NCBI GenBank assembly: GCA_031550755.1
Contig: JAVBOJ010000115.1
Coordinates: 1-14,663 of the forward strand
DNA from: JAVBOJ01 sp031550755
GTDB lineage: Bacteria > Bacillota > Clostridia > Oscillospirales > UBA929
Length of the DNA: 14,663 nt
Direction: 5' to 3'
Shown here: positions 1-7,580 of the stretch, piece by piece
Layout of the letters: every line of letters starts with the position of its first letter
Position numbering within the stretch: position 1 is the stretch's first letter
Position numbers and translations under genes: made by a program
The notes under the pieces: generated by a model
Seen by the model: only the letters and a program-made list of their open reading frames with translations
What the model was told of the DNA's origin: nothing
The model's database searches: none

Positions 1-2040
1 GACGGTCCGGCCGAAATCTCCCGCGACGACGCCTACGGGCCGAGCATCACCGAGGTGTCGGTGGGCGACGGGCATGTGCTGGCGATGGATGACCGAGGCA
101 CCGTATGGGCTTGGGGCCGCAACGAGTATGGGCAGGTGGGCCGCGATCCGGAGATGTTCCCCGAGCCCATGCCAGATATGCCCGCGAATACCGTGTTCCA
201 CGGCGCGGAGCGCGTTGTGGCCTACGGCAACTCCAGCTATGTCATTTCCCAAAACGGCGCGCTCTACGCGTGGGGACAAAACGACAAGGGGCAGCTCGGC
301 CTCGGGCATCGGGACAATGTGGCGCAGCCCACCTTTGTCGCGCCGGGCATTGTCAGTGTCATCCCCGGCCCGGGGTATTGTCTGGCCGTTGATATGAATC
401 ATTACCTGTGGATCTGGGGTGAAAATGAATATCTGATAGATCCCTATATGCCGGTCGGCGAGCGGCTGGGGATCCTCTCCGACGTGGTCACGGCGGCGGC
501 CGGGGACGGATTCGTCCTCGCCGTCAAGACAAACGGCGACCTGGTGGCCTGGGGCAAAAACGACAAGGGGCAGCTCGGCAACGGCAAGACCGTCAACCGC
601 CTGTCGCCCATCACGGTGATGGGCAATGCGGTCTCGGCGGCGGCCGGGAAGGACGGCGGCTTCGCCGTCACCTCCGACGGGGCGCTCTGGGCTTGGGGCG
701 ACAATACATACAATCAGCTCGGCATCGGTCTGCCCAAAAAGCTGGCCACGCCCGAAAAGGTGATGGACGACGTCGAGGGCGTGTTTCCCAACGGGAAACA
801 GGCGATCTCCGGCAGCTACGGGGAGTATTCCTATTATCCCTATACCCTCGCGCTGAAGAACGACGGTACCCTCGTGCGCTTCGGTGTGGCCGGATACGGC
901 ACCTCGTATGACAACTATCCGTGGATTGACGGCGACGCGGTGTCCCGTCCGGTGAAGCTCATGGAAAACGTAAGCTTTGCCGAAGCCGGCGCGGCTGAGG
1001 GGCACGCCCGCATGAAGGACGGCACGGTCTGGGGCTGGGGCGAATACATGCGCGGGGCGTTTCCCAATACGACCGGCGGCAGTATTTCCTACCCGGATTA
1101 CACATCGGTATACCACGCGGCGGCCATGTCGTCCGGCGGCGTGTCCACCATCTATTTCAGCAGCGGCAATTACACCTACTACGCCAGCACCGGCGGCTCC
1201 ACCCTGTTTTTGATGCCGGACAAAACCCTCTGGGGTGTGGGCACCAACAGCTACGGCGAGATGGGCATGGGCGGGGGACACAAAAACGAGGCCCCGGCCA
1301 AAATCCTCGACAACGTGGCGTCCATGTCCATGGGCGGCTCGTACTTCCGCATCGGGGATTACAGCACGGCGTATTATTACGGCCACGGCCTGGCCGTCAA
1401 GGAGGACGGCGGCCTCTGGGCTTGGGGCAACAACAACTACGGCCAGCTTGGGCCCGCGACGGGCAACGGCTGGACGCCAGTCAAGGCGATGGACAATATG
1501 TCGCTGGTGTCCGCCGGCGGGCAGCACAGCATGGCCGTGGACAACGGCGGGACGCTGTGGACCTTCGGTGACAATCGTCACGGCCAGCTCGGCGCGGGCG
1601 AAGAGACAAAAACCTCCACGCCGCAGCAGGTCATGGCCAACATCAAGGCCGTCGCCGCCGGCGGGGAACACAGTCTGGCGCTGACAACCGACGGCGTTTT
1701 GTGGGCGTGGGGCGCAAACGGGCGCGGGCAGGTCGGCAACGGCTCGGCGCTCGACCAGAGCAGGCCGGTGCGGATTATGGATCACGTCAAGGCCATCGAC
1801 GCCGGCGGGCAGTTCAGTCTGGCGCTCAAGGAGGACGGCAGTCTTTGGGCCTGGGGCTCCAACTTTTTGGGGCAGGTCGGCAACGGCAGCGCCGCGGACA
1901 CGCTCGTCCCGGTGAAAATTATGGACAATATCGCCTCGATGTCCGCCGGGGCCGACCACAGCCTCGCCGTCACCAAGGACGGCGTGCTCTGGGGCTGGGG
2001 CAGCCACGGACAGGGACGTCTGGGCATGTTTCAAATGCAG
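1..2040 (+). repeat. RCC1 beta-propeller repeat array (at least 13 blades)
   Basis: Thirteen successive blade cores can be read, each with a hydrophobic-A-V/L-x-x-D/N-G-x-L-W-A-W-G-x-N pattern followed by G-Q-L/V-G. The clearest are blades 1, 2, 4, 5 and 9-13. Blade 3 (LWIWGENEY), blade 6 (LVRFGVAGYG) and blade 7 (VWGWGEY) are degenerate, and the blade 6-8 region carries longer Tyr/Ser/Gly-rich insertions. Blades 10-13 are spaced at about 48-50 codons, typical of RCC1. A canonical RCC1 propeller has seven blades, so thirteen plus whatever lies upstream suggests two propellers in tandem. The propeller boundary is an inference. Confidence 0.9.
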
Positions 2041-5000
2041 GTGTTTGACAAGGTGCGCCTCAGCGCCGACCCGCAGGGCGGCTCGGAGGCGGGGCTTTCG
2101 GTGACGCTGACGCCCGCCGAGGCCGCGCTGTATCAAAACATGTCGCTGCGGCTGACCGACAAGGCTTCCGGCGTCACCCGCACCGCGCCGGTGTTTTCCT
2201 CGCAGACGGCTTACGGCTGGCGGTTTTTGGACGCCGCGCATCCATATGAGCTGGCGCTGCTCTCGCCGCGCGGCGAGGTGTTCGGAGCGTTGGACGGTCT
2301 GCGTCTGACGCCCGGCACAACCAATGCCGTTACAACAGGGCGGTTTGACTTCCTCGACCCGCCGCTGACCGCCGCGGTGACTGTGCAGGACAAAAATGGC
2401 CCCGTGTCCCCGTCGCAATATACCGTGCGGTGGTATTCCCAGTGGGGGGACTATCTCGGTCAGGGCGGGACGTTGGCCTATATCCGCCCCGGTACGACGC
2501 AGGGTTATGAGGTGACCCTGTCCGACGCGCTGGCGCGGGACTATTACCCGCCCAACCGGACGTCGGCACGCATTGATGAAAACGCCGCGCTTTCGCTGAC
2601 GCTGAGCCCCTATACCGCCGTCGCCGCACGCGGCCGGGTGCTGGATCCCCATGGCGGTGGGCTGTCCGGCGCACATGTAAGCCTTGTGTATTTCGCGGGC
2701 ACCGCCGGCGCGCGCACCTATACCGCCGTGAGCGCCGACGACGGAGCCTTTGCGCTGCAAACGCTGGCGGGACAGGCAGAGCTCTTTGTCTCCCACCCGG
2801 GGTATGGGGAGTACGCCGGCGCTGTGACCGTGACGGACGGAGCCAATCTGGGCGGCATCACCCTGCGGGCGCTGCCGGACGAGCGGCTGATCGCGGACAT
2901 CACCTATGTCGAGGCCGCCGCGCCGGACGGGACGCCGGCGGTATCCTACGGCACGGATCTGTCGGGCTATGCCGTCACGGTGGAAAACGAGACGGCCGGG
3001 ACGGCGCTGTCCGGCACGCTGGCGCGGTCGCCCTATCTCTACCTGCCGGAGGGTGGCGTGGCCGACGGGGACAAACTGACCGTCTCGGTGGCCGATCCAG
3101 CCGGTTTTTTCGCCCCGGCAAAAGCAACCGTTACATACAACGCCAAGGGCGGCAACGTTCTGCCGCTGACCCTTGTCCGAAACGGCTTTGTCCGGGCGGA
3201 GCTGACGGCTCCGGGGCTTGTCACCGCGCTGATTTTCGGCGCGGACGGGACGCTGCTGTCCTGGCGGGATATCCCCGGCGGGCGCTATGATAGCGGTGCG
3301 CTGCCCGACGGGGACTACACGGCGGTATTTTTTGGCCGGGGCGAGATCGCCTTCCGCCCGCGCGAGCTGTCCCTGCTGGCACGGACGGGGCTTGCGGCGG
3401 GCACGGATTATCTGCAAAAGACGGTCACGGTGAAGGCCGGGGAGATCGCCGAGCTGGGCGGGCTGACCGTCCCGGCGCTCGACGAGCGCCGCCTCTATGT
3501 GACCGACAACGCCGATACGCATGTCACCGCATCGGTGACCGAGGTGGCCGCCGGGACGACCCTGATGCTCCGGGCGCAGCTTTCGCTTGACGCGGCGGGC
3601 GGCAGCGCCCTGAGCGGCCGCGAGCTGGTCTTCCCGCTGCCGGCGGGCGTATCGCTGCTGGCTGACAGCGTGACGGTGGGCGGCGGCCGGGCGGCCTATA
3701 CGCTGGACGGCTCCACCCTGCGCATACCGGTGCAGCTGTACGGCGACAACCCGGTGGTGCGGTTTTATGTCACCCCCTCGCGCGACGGCGCGCACAGCTT
3801 CGCCGGATTTTTGACCGGCGTTAGGGACGGAGACGACTTTGCCCAGCCGATCGGCGCGGCGTCGGTGGACGTGACGGCGGCCACCACGCTGGAAACGCCC
3901 AATATTGTCAGAGACAAAACGGTCACCGCCGCCGGTACGGCCATGCCGTACGTCCGCGTGCGGCTGTACAGCGACGGCGCTCTGGTCGGCGAGAGCGTCG
4001 CCAGCGCCGCCGGACGGTGGAAAATCGCCTTTGCGCTCATCGACCCGAAAAACCACAGTGTTCATCGCATCACCGCCGCCGTGCTGGGCGAGGACGGTAC
4101 ATGGGCGGTCTCGCCGCGCAATCGGTCGGTCGTCTACGACGAGGGCTATGCCACTCTGTCCCAAATCACCATGACGGTGTTGCCGCACGGCGGACCGGAG
4201 GATATTGTCATCCCGTTCGGAGACGGTGCGCAGGCCGTTCCGTTTTACCCGTTTGACCCCAGTTATCCCAAAATCACCTTTGCCGCCGCGTTTGAAACCA
4301 CCAAGCCGGACAGCGTCGGGCCGGTGCACATTCTCACCTACGGCAGCGACGGCGCGGAAACCATGCTGGAGGCCGTCTATGACGCGCGGAAAAAGGTCTG
4401 GCTGGCGGTGGGCACCTACAATGTCATCTCCGCGCCGGTGCGCGTCGGGGCGGTGTGGGGCATGAAGACGGACGATGAGGAGATCGAGATTGACGAGGAG
4501 GAGCTGACCGCCGGCGAGTCCGAGCTGCTGGCGCTGACAGACGCGCTCTCGGGCGCGGGAGAATACGGCTATCTGCTGGCTGAGGCCATGGAACAGGCCA
4601 TGACCGAGGCGGGGATCTCGTTTTCGGCTTCGGGCGGCGGCTTCGCGCCGACGGACAGCGGGACAAAATACGGCAGCTTTACCGTGGCGGTCGAGGGGCT
4701 GGGCAAATCGACCATCACCCTGAGCCCGCTGGACAATCTCACGCCGGAGAGTCTACTGGCCGCCGGCTACCGCAAGCTCACCGGGCAAAGCCTCTCCTGT
4801 TATTTTCTGGAGGCCGACAACTACACCTGGCTGGCCAATTTTGAGGTGGACACGCTCTATCAGATCGAGACCGTGGCCAATATCATCACCGGGATGCCCG
4901 ATCTGGAGCCCATCGCGCACAATATTTCCCAATGCTTCCTGCAAAATATCGACGCCATCCGTCAAATGGCGGCCGACAATCTCAAAAAAACCACCGAGCC

Positions 5001-7299
5001 GCTGGAAAAAGAGAAGTGGCTGGCGCTGTCGCGCGCGTCTGCCGAGCTGTCCGACGCCGTCTATCCGTATCTGAACCGGTACCTGCTCGGGCCGCTGTTT
5101 GAATACTTTGTGGGTTCGTATGTCAAGTCGCTGGAGCGGCTGGCCGGATACGACGATTTGATCGGGCGCATTGAGGCGAGCGGGAAATGCGCCGATCTGC
5201 TGAAAAACATCAACGCCGCCAAGGCGCTGGAGTTCGCCAACGCGGGCTACAACATCCTGTCGCAAATCGAGTCCATCGCCGAGGCGGCCACCATTTTGGG
5301 CGCTTCGGCCGCCATGGCCGCCTTTTTGGAGATTCCGCTGGCCGGGGCGGTGGCCGCCGGCGTCGGCTGTATTGTCCTCGGCGAGGTTCTCGGCGCCCTG
5401 ATCGACAAGGCCAAGGAAACCGCGCTGATCAAGACCTATGACGCCCTCCGGCAGGAGGTGGACGCCTGTCTCTACGTGCAGGGCGGCGGAGGCGGCGGTC
5501 TGCCGGGGAGCAATCTGTGGCCGGATACACGCGGGCTGAAAAAGGCCGTCGATCCGTCCGGGTACGTCTATGAGGCGGTGGAATCCAACCGCCTGCCCGG
5601 CGTCACGGTCACCGCGCGGTATTGGGACGAGGAGGACGACCGCGCCGTCATGTGGGATGCCTCCGAATACGGCCAGCAAAACCCGCTGGTCACCGACGGC
5701 GTGGGCTTTTACGCCTGGGATGTGCCGTTCGGCGATTGGCAGGTGCTGTATCAAAAGGACGGCTACGAAAAGACCGAGAGCGCTTGGCTGCCGGTGCCGC
5801 CGCCGCAGACCGAGGTCAATGTCGGGCTGGTGTCCTACGGGGCGCCCGCTGTGGACTTTGTCAATGTCTATGAGGACGGCGCCGAGCTTGTATTTACCAA
5901 ATATATGAAACTCGAGGATCTGACGGAGGAGTACTTCTCCCTGACCGCCGGCGGCGAAAAAGTCCCTGTGACCCTCGAATGGGACGGCGAATGGGGCGGC
6001 GGGGAGGAATATGCCCGCGTCGTGCGTCTGCGCCCGGAGGGCAGCCTGTCCGGCACGGTCACCGTGACGGTGGACGGACGCGTGCGCAGTTACGCCGGTG
6101 TGCCGATGGGCGGGGATTTCTCCGGCTCGTACGGCCTCGCGCCCGTGCTGTGGAGTCTGGACGCCGACGATCTCGGCATTGCTTACGGCGAGAACGGCAC
6201 GCTGGCCGTGCGGGTATCGCCGGGGGAGGCCGCCGTGGGGCGGACAGTCTACGCCCAAAGCCGCGCCGGGCGCATGGTGGGGGTGTCCCCGTCGGCCACG
6301 GTGGACGAAAACGGACTGGCGACCTTTGCGGTGGAAGGGCTGTGGCCGGGCGAGAGCGAGCTGGTGTTCACACTGGAGCGCTCCCTGCTGTCCGCCGCGT
6401 GCCGGGTGATGGTGCTGCCGGCGGCGGTCGAGCCGCCCGAGCCGCTCAAAACGCCCGCGCCCACGGTTTCCCCCGCGCCCGGCACCGTGCCGTACGGCAC
6501 CGGGGTGACCCTGACGGCGGTGTCCGGAGCGAAAATCTACTACACCACTTGCGGCGCTTGCCCGTACGCCGACGGGGCGCTGTATACCGCGCCGATTGCC
6601 ATCACCGAAACCACCCGCCTCCGCGCATATGCCGTGCTGGACGGGTACCTCAAGAGCGACCGCATCGACGTGACCTATACGATTGCGACCGGCGGCGACC
6701 CGGGTGACGACACCGAGGACGTCGCGCCCTACACTCCGCCGCTGGCCGGGCCAAAACTCACCGACATCGCCGGTCATTGGGCGGAGAAGTACATCGAAAG
6801 AGCCGCCGAAAAGGGGCTGATGAACGGCGTCGGCGGGAACCTCTTCGCGCCCGACCGCGTGTTGACCCGGGCGCAGGTCGTGCAGGTGTTTTACAATCTC
6901 TACGGACAAAACGCCGCCGCGCCGGCGGCTGGGTTTTCTGATGTATCCCAGACGGCGTGGTACGCCAAGGCAATCAACTGGGCGGTGCGGAAGGCGATTC
7001 TGCTGGGCTATTCGCCCGCCTTGTGCGGCCCGGACGACCCCGTCACCCGCGAACAGCTGGCGGTGATGCTCCTGCGGCTGGCGGCCTATCACAACAAAAC
7101 CCTGCCCGAGACGGCGGACGCCGTGACCTTTGCCGACGCGGCGGACATCAGCCCCTACGCGCGGGAGGCCGTGGCGGCGCTGCAAAAAAGCGGGATATTG
7201 CAAGGAAAACCGCAAAACCGCTTTGATCCGCGGGGCGGGGCGACCCGGGCGGAGATGGCCAAGGTGATCTGCCTGTACCTCGACGCCGTGGGCGAGTAA
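1..7299 (+). CDS. Giant RCC1-repeat surface protein with C-terminal SLH anchor (5' partial)
   Basis: The frame is open from base 1 and codons 1-18 already read as RCC1-like sequence, so the GTG at 55 is probably not the true start; the start and signal peptide lie upstream. The visible 2432 residues show, in window codon numbering: at least 13 RCC1-type blades (1-680, motif W-A-W-G-x-N-x-x-G-Q-L-G); beta-rich Ig-like segments; a carboxypeptidase-regulatory-like domain near 875-960; another Ig-like domain near 1295-1385; an acidic stretch near 1490-1502; a helical module (1580-1827) with a hydrophobic segment at 1763-1801; a Gly6 linker; a second carboxypeptidase-regulatory-like domain (about 1845-1950); an SbsA-like Ig domain; a chitobiase-C-like domain (about 2150-2230); and three SLH domains (from 2253, 2312 and 2377) carrying TRAQ, TREQ and TRAE. 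SLH triplets bind secondary cell-wall polymers, so the protein is inferred to sit on the cell surface. RCC1 propellers usually mediate protein contacts; the ligand here is unknown. No catalytic motif was recognised. Confidence 0.93.
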   Translation, partial: DGPAEISRDDAYGPSITEVSVGDGHVLAMDDRGTVWAWGRNEYGQVGRDPEMFPEPMPDMPANTVFHGAERVVAYGNSSYVISQNGALYAWGQNDKGQLGLGHRDNVAQPTFVAPGIVSVIPGPGYCLAVDMNHYLWIWGENEYLIDPYMPVGERLGILSDVVTAAAGDGFVLAVKTNGDLVAWGKNDKGQLGNGKTVNRLSPITVMGNAVSAAAGKDGGFAVTSDGALWAWGDNTYNQLGIGLPKKLATPEKVMDDVEGVFPNGKQAISGSYGEYSYYPYTLALKNDGTLVRFGVAGYGTSYDNYPWIDGDAVSRPVKLMENVSFAEAGAAEGHARMKDGTVWGWGEYMRGAFPNTTGGSISYPDYTSVYHAAAMSSGGVSTIYFSSGNYTYYASTGGSTLFLMPDKTLWGVGTNSYGEMGMGGGHKNEAPAKILDNVASMSMGGSYFRIGDYSTAYYYGHGLAVKEDGGLWAWGNNNYGQLGPATGNGWTPVKAMDNMSLVSAGGQHSMAVDNGGTLWTFGDNRHGQLGAGEETKTSTPQQVMANIKAVAAGGEHSLALTTDGVLWAWGANGRGQVGNGSALDQSRPVRIMDHVKAIDAGGQFSLALKEDGSLWAWGSNFLGQVGNGSAADTLVPVKIMDNIASMSAGADHSLAVTKDGVLWGWGSHGQGRLGMFQMQVFDKVRLSADPQGGSEAGLSVTLTPAEAALYQNMSLRLTDKASGVTRTAPVFSSQTAYGWRFLDAAHPYELALLSPRGEVFGALDGLRLTPGTTNAVTTGRFDFLDPPLTAAVTVQDKNGPVSPSQYTVRWYSQWGDYLGQGGTLAYIRPGTTQGYEVTLSDALARDYYPPNRTSARIDENAALSLTLSPYTAVAARGRVLDPHGGGLSGAHVSLVYFAGTAGARTYTAVSADDGAFALQTLAGQAELFVSHPGYGEYAGAVTVTDGANLGGITLRALPDERLIADITYVEAAAPDGTPAVSYGTDLSGYAVTVENETAGTALSGTLARSPYLYLPEGGVADGDKLTVSVADPAGFFAPAKATVTYNAKGGNVLPLTLVRNGFVRAELTAPGLVTALIFGADGTLLSWRDIPGGRYDSGALPDGDYTAVFFGRGEIAFRPRELSLLARTGLAAGTDYLQKTVTVKAGEIAELGGLTVPALDERRLYVTDNADTHVTASVTEVAAGTTLMLRAQLSLDAAGGSALSGRELVFPLPAGVSLLADSVTVGGGRAAYTLDGSTLRIPVQLYGDNPVVRFYVTPSRDGAHSFAGFLTGVRDGDDFAQPIGAASVDVTAATTLETPNIVRDKTVTAAGTAMPYVRVRLYSDGALVGESVASAAGRWKIAFALIDPKNHSVHRITAAVLGEDGTWAVSPRNRSVVYDEGYATLSQITMTVLPHGGPEDIVIPFGDGAQAVPFYPFDPSYPKITFAAAFETTKPDSVGPVHILTYGSDGAETMLEAVYDARKKVWLAVGTYNVISAPVRVGAVWGMKTDDEEIEIDEEELTAGESELLALTDALSGAGEYGYLLAEAMEQAMTEAGISFSASGGGFAPTDSGTKYGSFTVAVEGLGKSTITLSPLDNLTPESLLAAGYRKLTGQSLSCYFLEADNYTWLANFEVDTLYQIETVANIITGMPDLEPIAHNISQCFLQNIDAIRQMAADNLKKTTEPLEKEKWLALSRASAELSDAVYPYLNRYLLGPLFEYFVGSYVKSLERLAGYDDLIGRIEASGKCADLLKNINAAKALEFANAGYNILSQIESIAEAATILGASAAMAAFLEIPLAGAVAAGVGCIVLGEVLGALIDKAKETALIKTYDALRQEVDACLYVQGGGGGGLPGSNLWPDTRGLKKAVDPSGYVYEAVESNRLPGVTVTARYWDEEDDRAVMWDASEYGQQNPLVTDGVGFYAWDVPFGDWQVLYQKDGYEKTESAWLPVPPPQTEVNVGLVSYGAPAVDFVNVYEDGAELVFTKYMKLEDLTEEYFSLTAGGEKVPVTLEWDGEWGGGEEYARVVRLRPEGSLSGTVTVTVDGRVRSYAGVPMGGDFSGSYGLAPVLWSLDADDLGIAYGENGTLAVRVSPGEAAVGRTVYAQSRAGRMVGVSPSATVDENGLATFAVEGLWPGESELVFTLERSLLSAACRVMVLPAAVEPPEPLKTPAPTVSPAPGTVPYGTGVTLTAVSGAKIYYTTCGACPYADGALYTAPIAITETTRLRAYAVLDGYLKSDRIDVTYTIATGGDPGDDTEDVAPYTPPLAGPKLTDIAGHWAEKYIERAAEKGLMNGVGGNLFAPDRVLTRAQVVQVFYNLYGQNAAAPAAGFSDVSQTAWYAKAINWAVRKAILLGYSPALCGPDDPVTREQLAVMLLRLAAYHNKTLPETADAVTFADAADISPYAREAVAALQKSGILQGKPQNRFDPRGGATRAEMAKVICLYLDAVGE
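4738..5480 (+). other. Helical module with long hydrophobic segment inside the surface protein
   Basis: This part of the RCC1/SLH gene differs from the beta-rich, Gly/Thr-rich sequence around it. It encodes amphipathic helix-like sequence rich in Leu, Ala, Glu and Lys (for example DAIRQMAADNLKKTTEPLEK), then a run of about 39 mostly small or hydrophobic residues at 5287-5403 (ILGASAAMAAFLEIPLAGAV and onward), then a charged helix and a Gly6 linker. The module has five cysteines, while the rest of the protein has few. No family was recognised. It could be a buried helical hairpin, a membrane-inserting element or an oligomerisation domain; the sequence alone does not decide. Confidence 0.6.
6757..7299 (+). 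other. Three SLH cell-wall-binding domains
   Basis: The C-terminus has three consecutive S-layer homology domains. The first starts LTDIAGHWAEKYIERAAEKG and has TRAQ. The second starts FSDVSQTAWYAKAINWAVRK and has TREQ. The third starts FADAADISPYAREAVAALQK and has TRAE, ending eight residues after CLYL-type hydrophobic residues at the stop codon. SLH triplets typically form a three-pronged fold that binds pyruvylated secondary cell-wall polymer. All three copies look intact, so non-covalent wall anchoring is a strong inference. Confidence 0.93.
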
Positions 7300-7311
7300 A
7301 AGAAGCTTGGT

Positions 7312-7340
7312 CGGGGACGCTTTGGCGTCCCCGTCTTGTT
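7312..7340 (+). terminator. Rho-independent terminator after the RCC1/SLH gene
   Basis: A perfect 9-bp stem (CGGGGACGC / GCGTCCCCG, 7312-7320 with 7325-7333) closes a TTTG loop. It begins 12 nt after the TAA stop and is followed by an imperfect T-rich tract (TCTTGTT). Position and shape fit an intrinsic terminator separating the two surface-protein genes. Confidence 0.85.
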
Positions 7341-7383
7341 CTGCGGCAAAAACCAAAAAATACTACAAAAACAGCAAAACACC

Positions 7384-7412
7384 TTGCCAAAATGTCGCTT
7401 TGGAGATATACT
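7384..7412 (+). promoter_or_regulatory. Sigma-A-type promoter of the VWA/CnaB adhesin gene
   Basis: TTGCCA (7384-7389) and TATACT (7407-7412) are separated by exactly 17 nt, close to the housekeeping consensus, in an AT-richer stretch after the upstream terminator. The start site would be near 7418-7420, giving an untranslated leader of about 160 nt before the ATG at 7581. This is the best promoter seen between the two large genes. Confidence 0.7.
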
Positions 7413-7427
7413 AATACCGGGGTATAT
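7406..7427. promoter_or_regulatory. Candidate operator: overlapping palindromes at the -10/start site
   Basis: Two inverted repeats overlap the -10 box and predicted start site. One is ATATAC (7406-7411) with GTATAT (7422-7427). The other is ATACC-GG-GGTAT (7414-7425). Palindromes placed here often bind repressors, but no regulator gene is present in the window, and part of the symmetry comes from the TATACT box itself. Confidence 0.3.
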
Positions 7428-7473
7428 GTAAGGCTGTAATACAACGGTCTTGCAGGGGGAATTGAACATATCG

Positions 7474-7524
7474 CACGCACATTAGTGGGGGCATTATTTG
7501 TCATCCTCTTTTGTGCGTGTTTTT
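7474..7524 (+). promoter_or_regulatory. Terminator-like hairpin in the adhesin leader (candidate attenuator)
   Basis: CACGCACA (7474-7481) is perfectly complementary to TGTGCGTG (7512-7519), and five T residues follow directly (7520-7524). The 30-nt loop is long for an intrinsic terminator. The loop contains CATCCTCT (7502-7509), which is complementary to the segment covering the ribosome-binding site at 7565-7572. The leader could therefore fold so as to affect transcription or translation. This is inferred from base pairing only, and no known riboswitch class was recognised. Confidence 0.35.
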
Positions 7525-7564
7525 ATGTGTAATATATATTTTGCAGAGAAGAAAGACAAAGAAG

Positions 7565-7572
7565 AGAGGATG
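7565..7572 (+). promoter_or_regulatory. Ribosome-binding site of the adhesin gene, with upstream complement
   Basis: AGAGG (7565-7569) lies 11 nt before the ATG at 7581 and is the only purine-rich Shine-Dalgarno-like element near it, which supports that start. An earlier ATG at 7570 runs into a stop after four codons. The site sits inside an 8-nt segment that can pair with 7502-7509. Confidence 0.55.
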
Positions 7573-7580
7573 TCACCATC

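Noticed and set aside
55..57. GTG as the true start of the RCC1/SLH protein
   Set aside because: The frame is open upstream to base 1 with RCC1-like residues, there is no signal peptide after it and no ribosome-binding site before it.
5287..5403. A pore-forming toxin domain in the helical module
   Set aside because: Only a hydrophobic stretch is seen; no toxin family motif, immunity gene or delivery signal supports this.
5481..5505. GGC/GGA repeat tract as a phase-variation switch
   Set aside because: It is short and made of trinucleotide units, so slippage would only change linker length, not the reading frame.
4753..7356. Open frame of 867 codons on the - strand, opposite the RCC1/SLH gene
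   Set aside because: It is rich in Arg, Gly, His and Pro, shows no domain, and mirrors a well-supported + strand gene. Long antisense frames are expected in GC-rich genes.
7498..7526. A second promoter with TTGTCA before the adhesin gene
   Set aside because: No acceptable -10 hexamer lies 16-18 nt downstream; the TTGCCA/TATACT pair at 7384 is much better.
7474..7580. A c-di-GMP-I riboswitch, suggested by CACGCACA
   Set aside because: Only the first eight bases recall that class; the conserved GGCAAACC, CGCAAAGCC and later CCUAAACC-type elements are absent.
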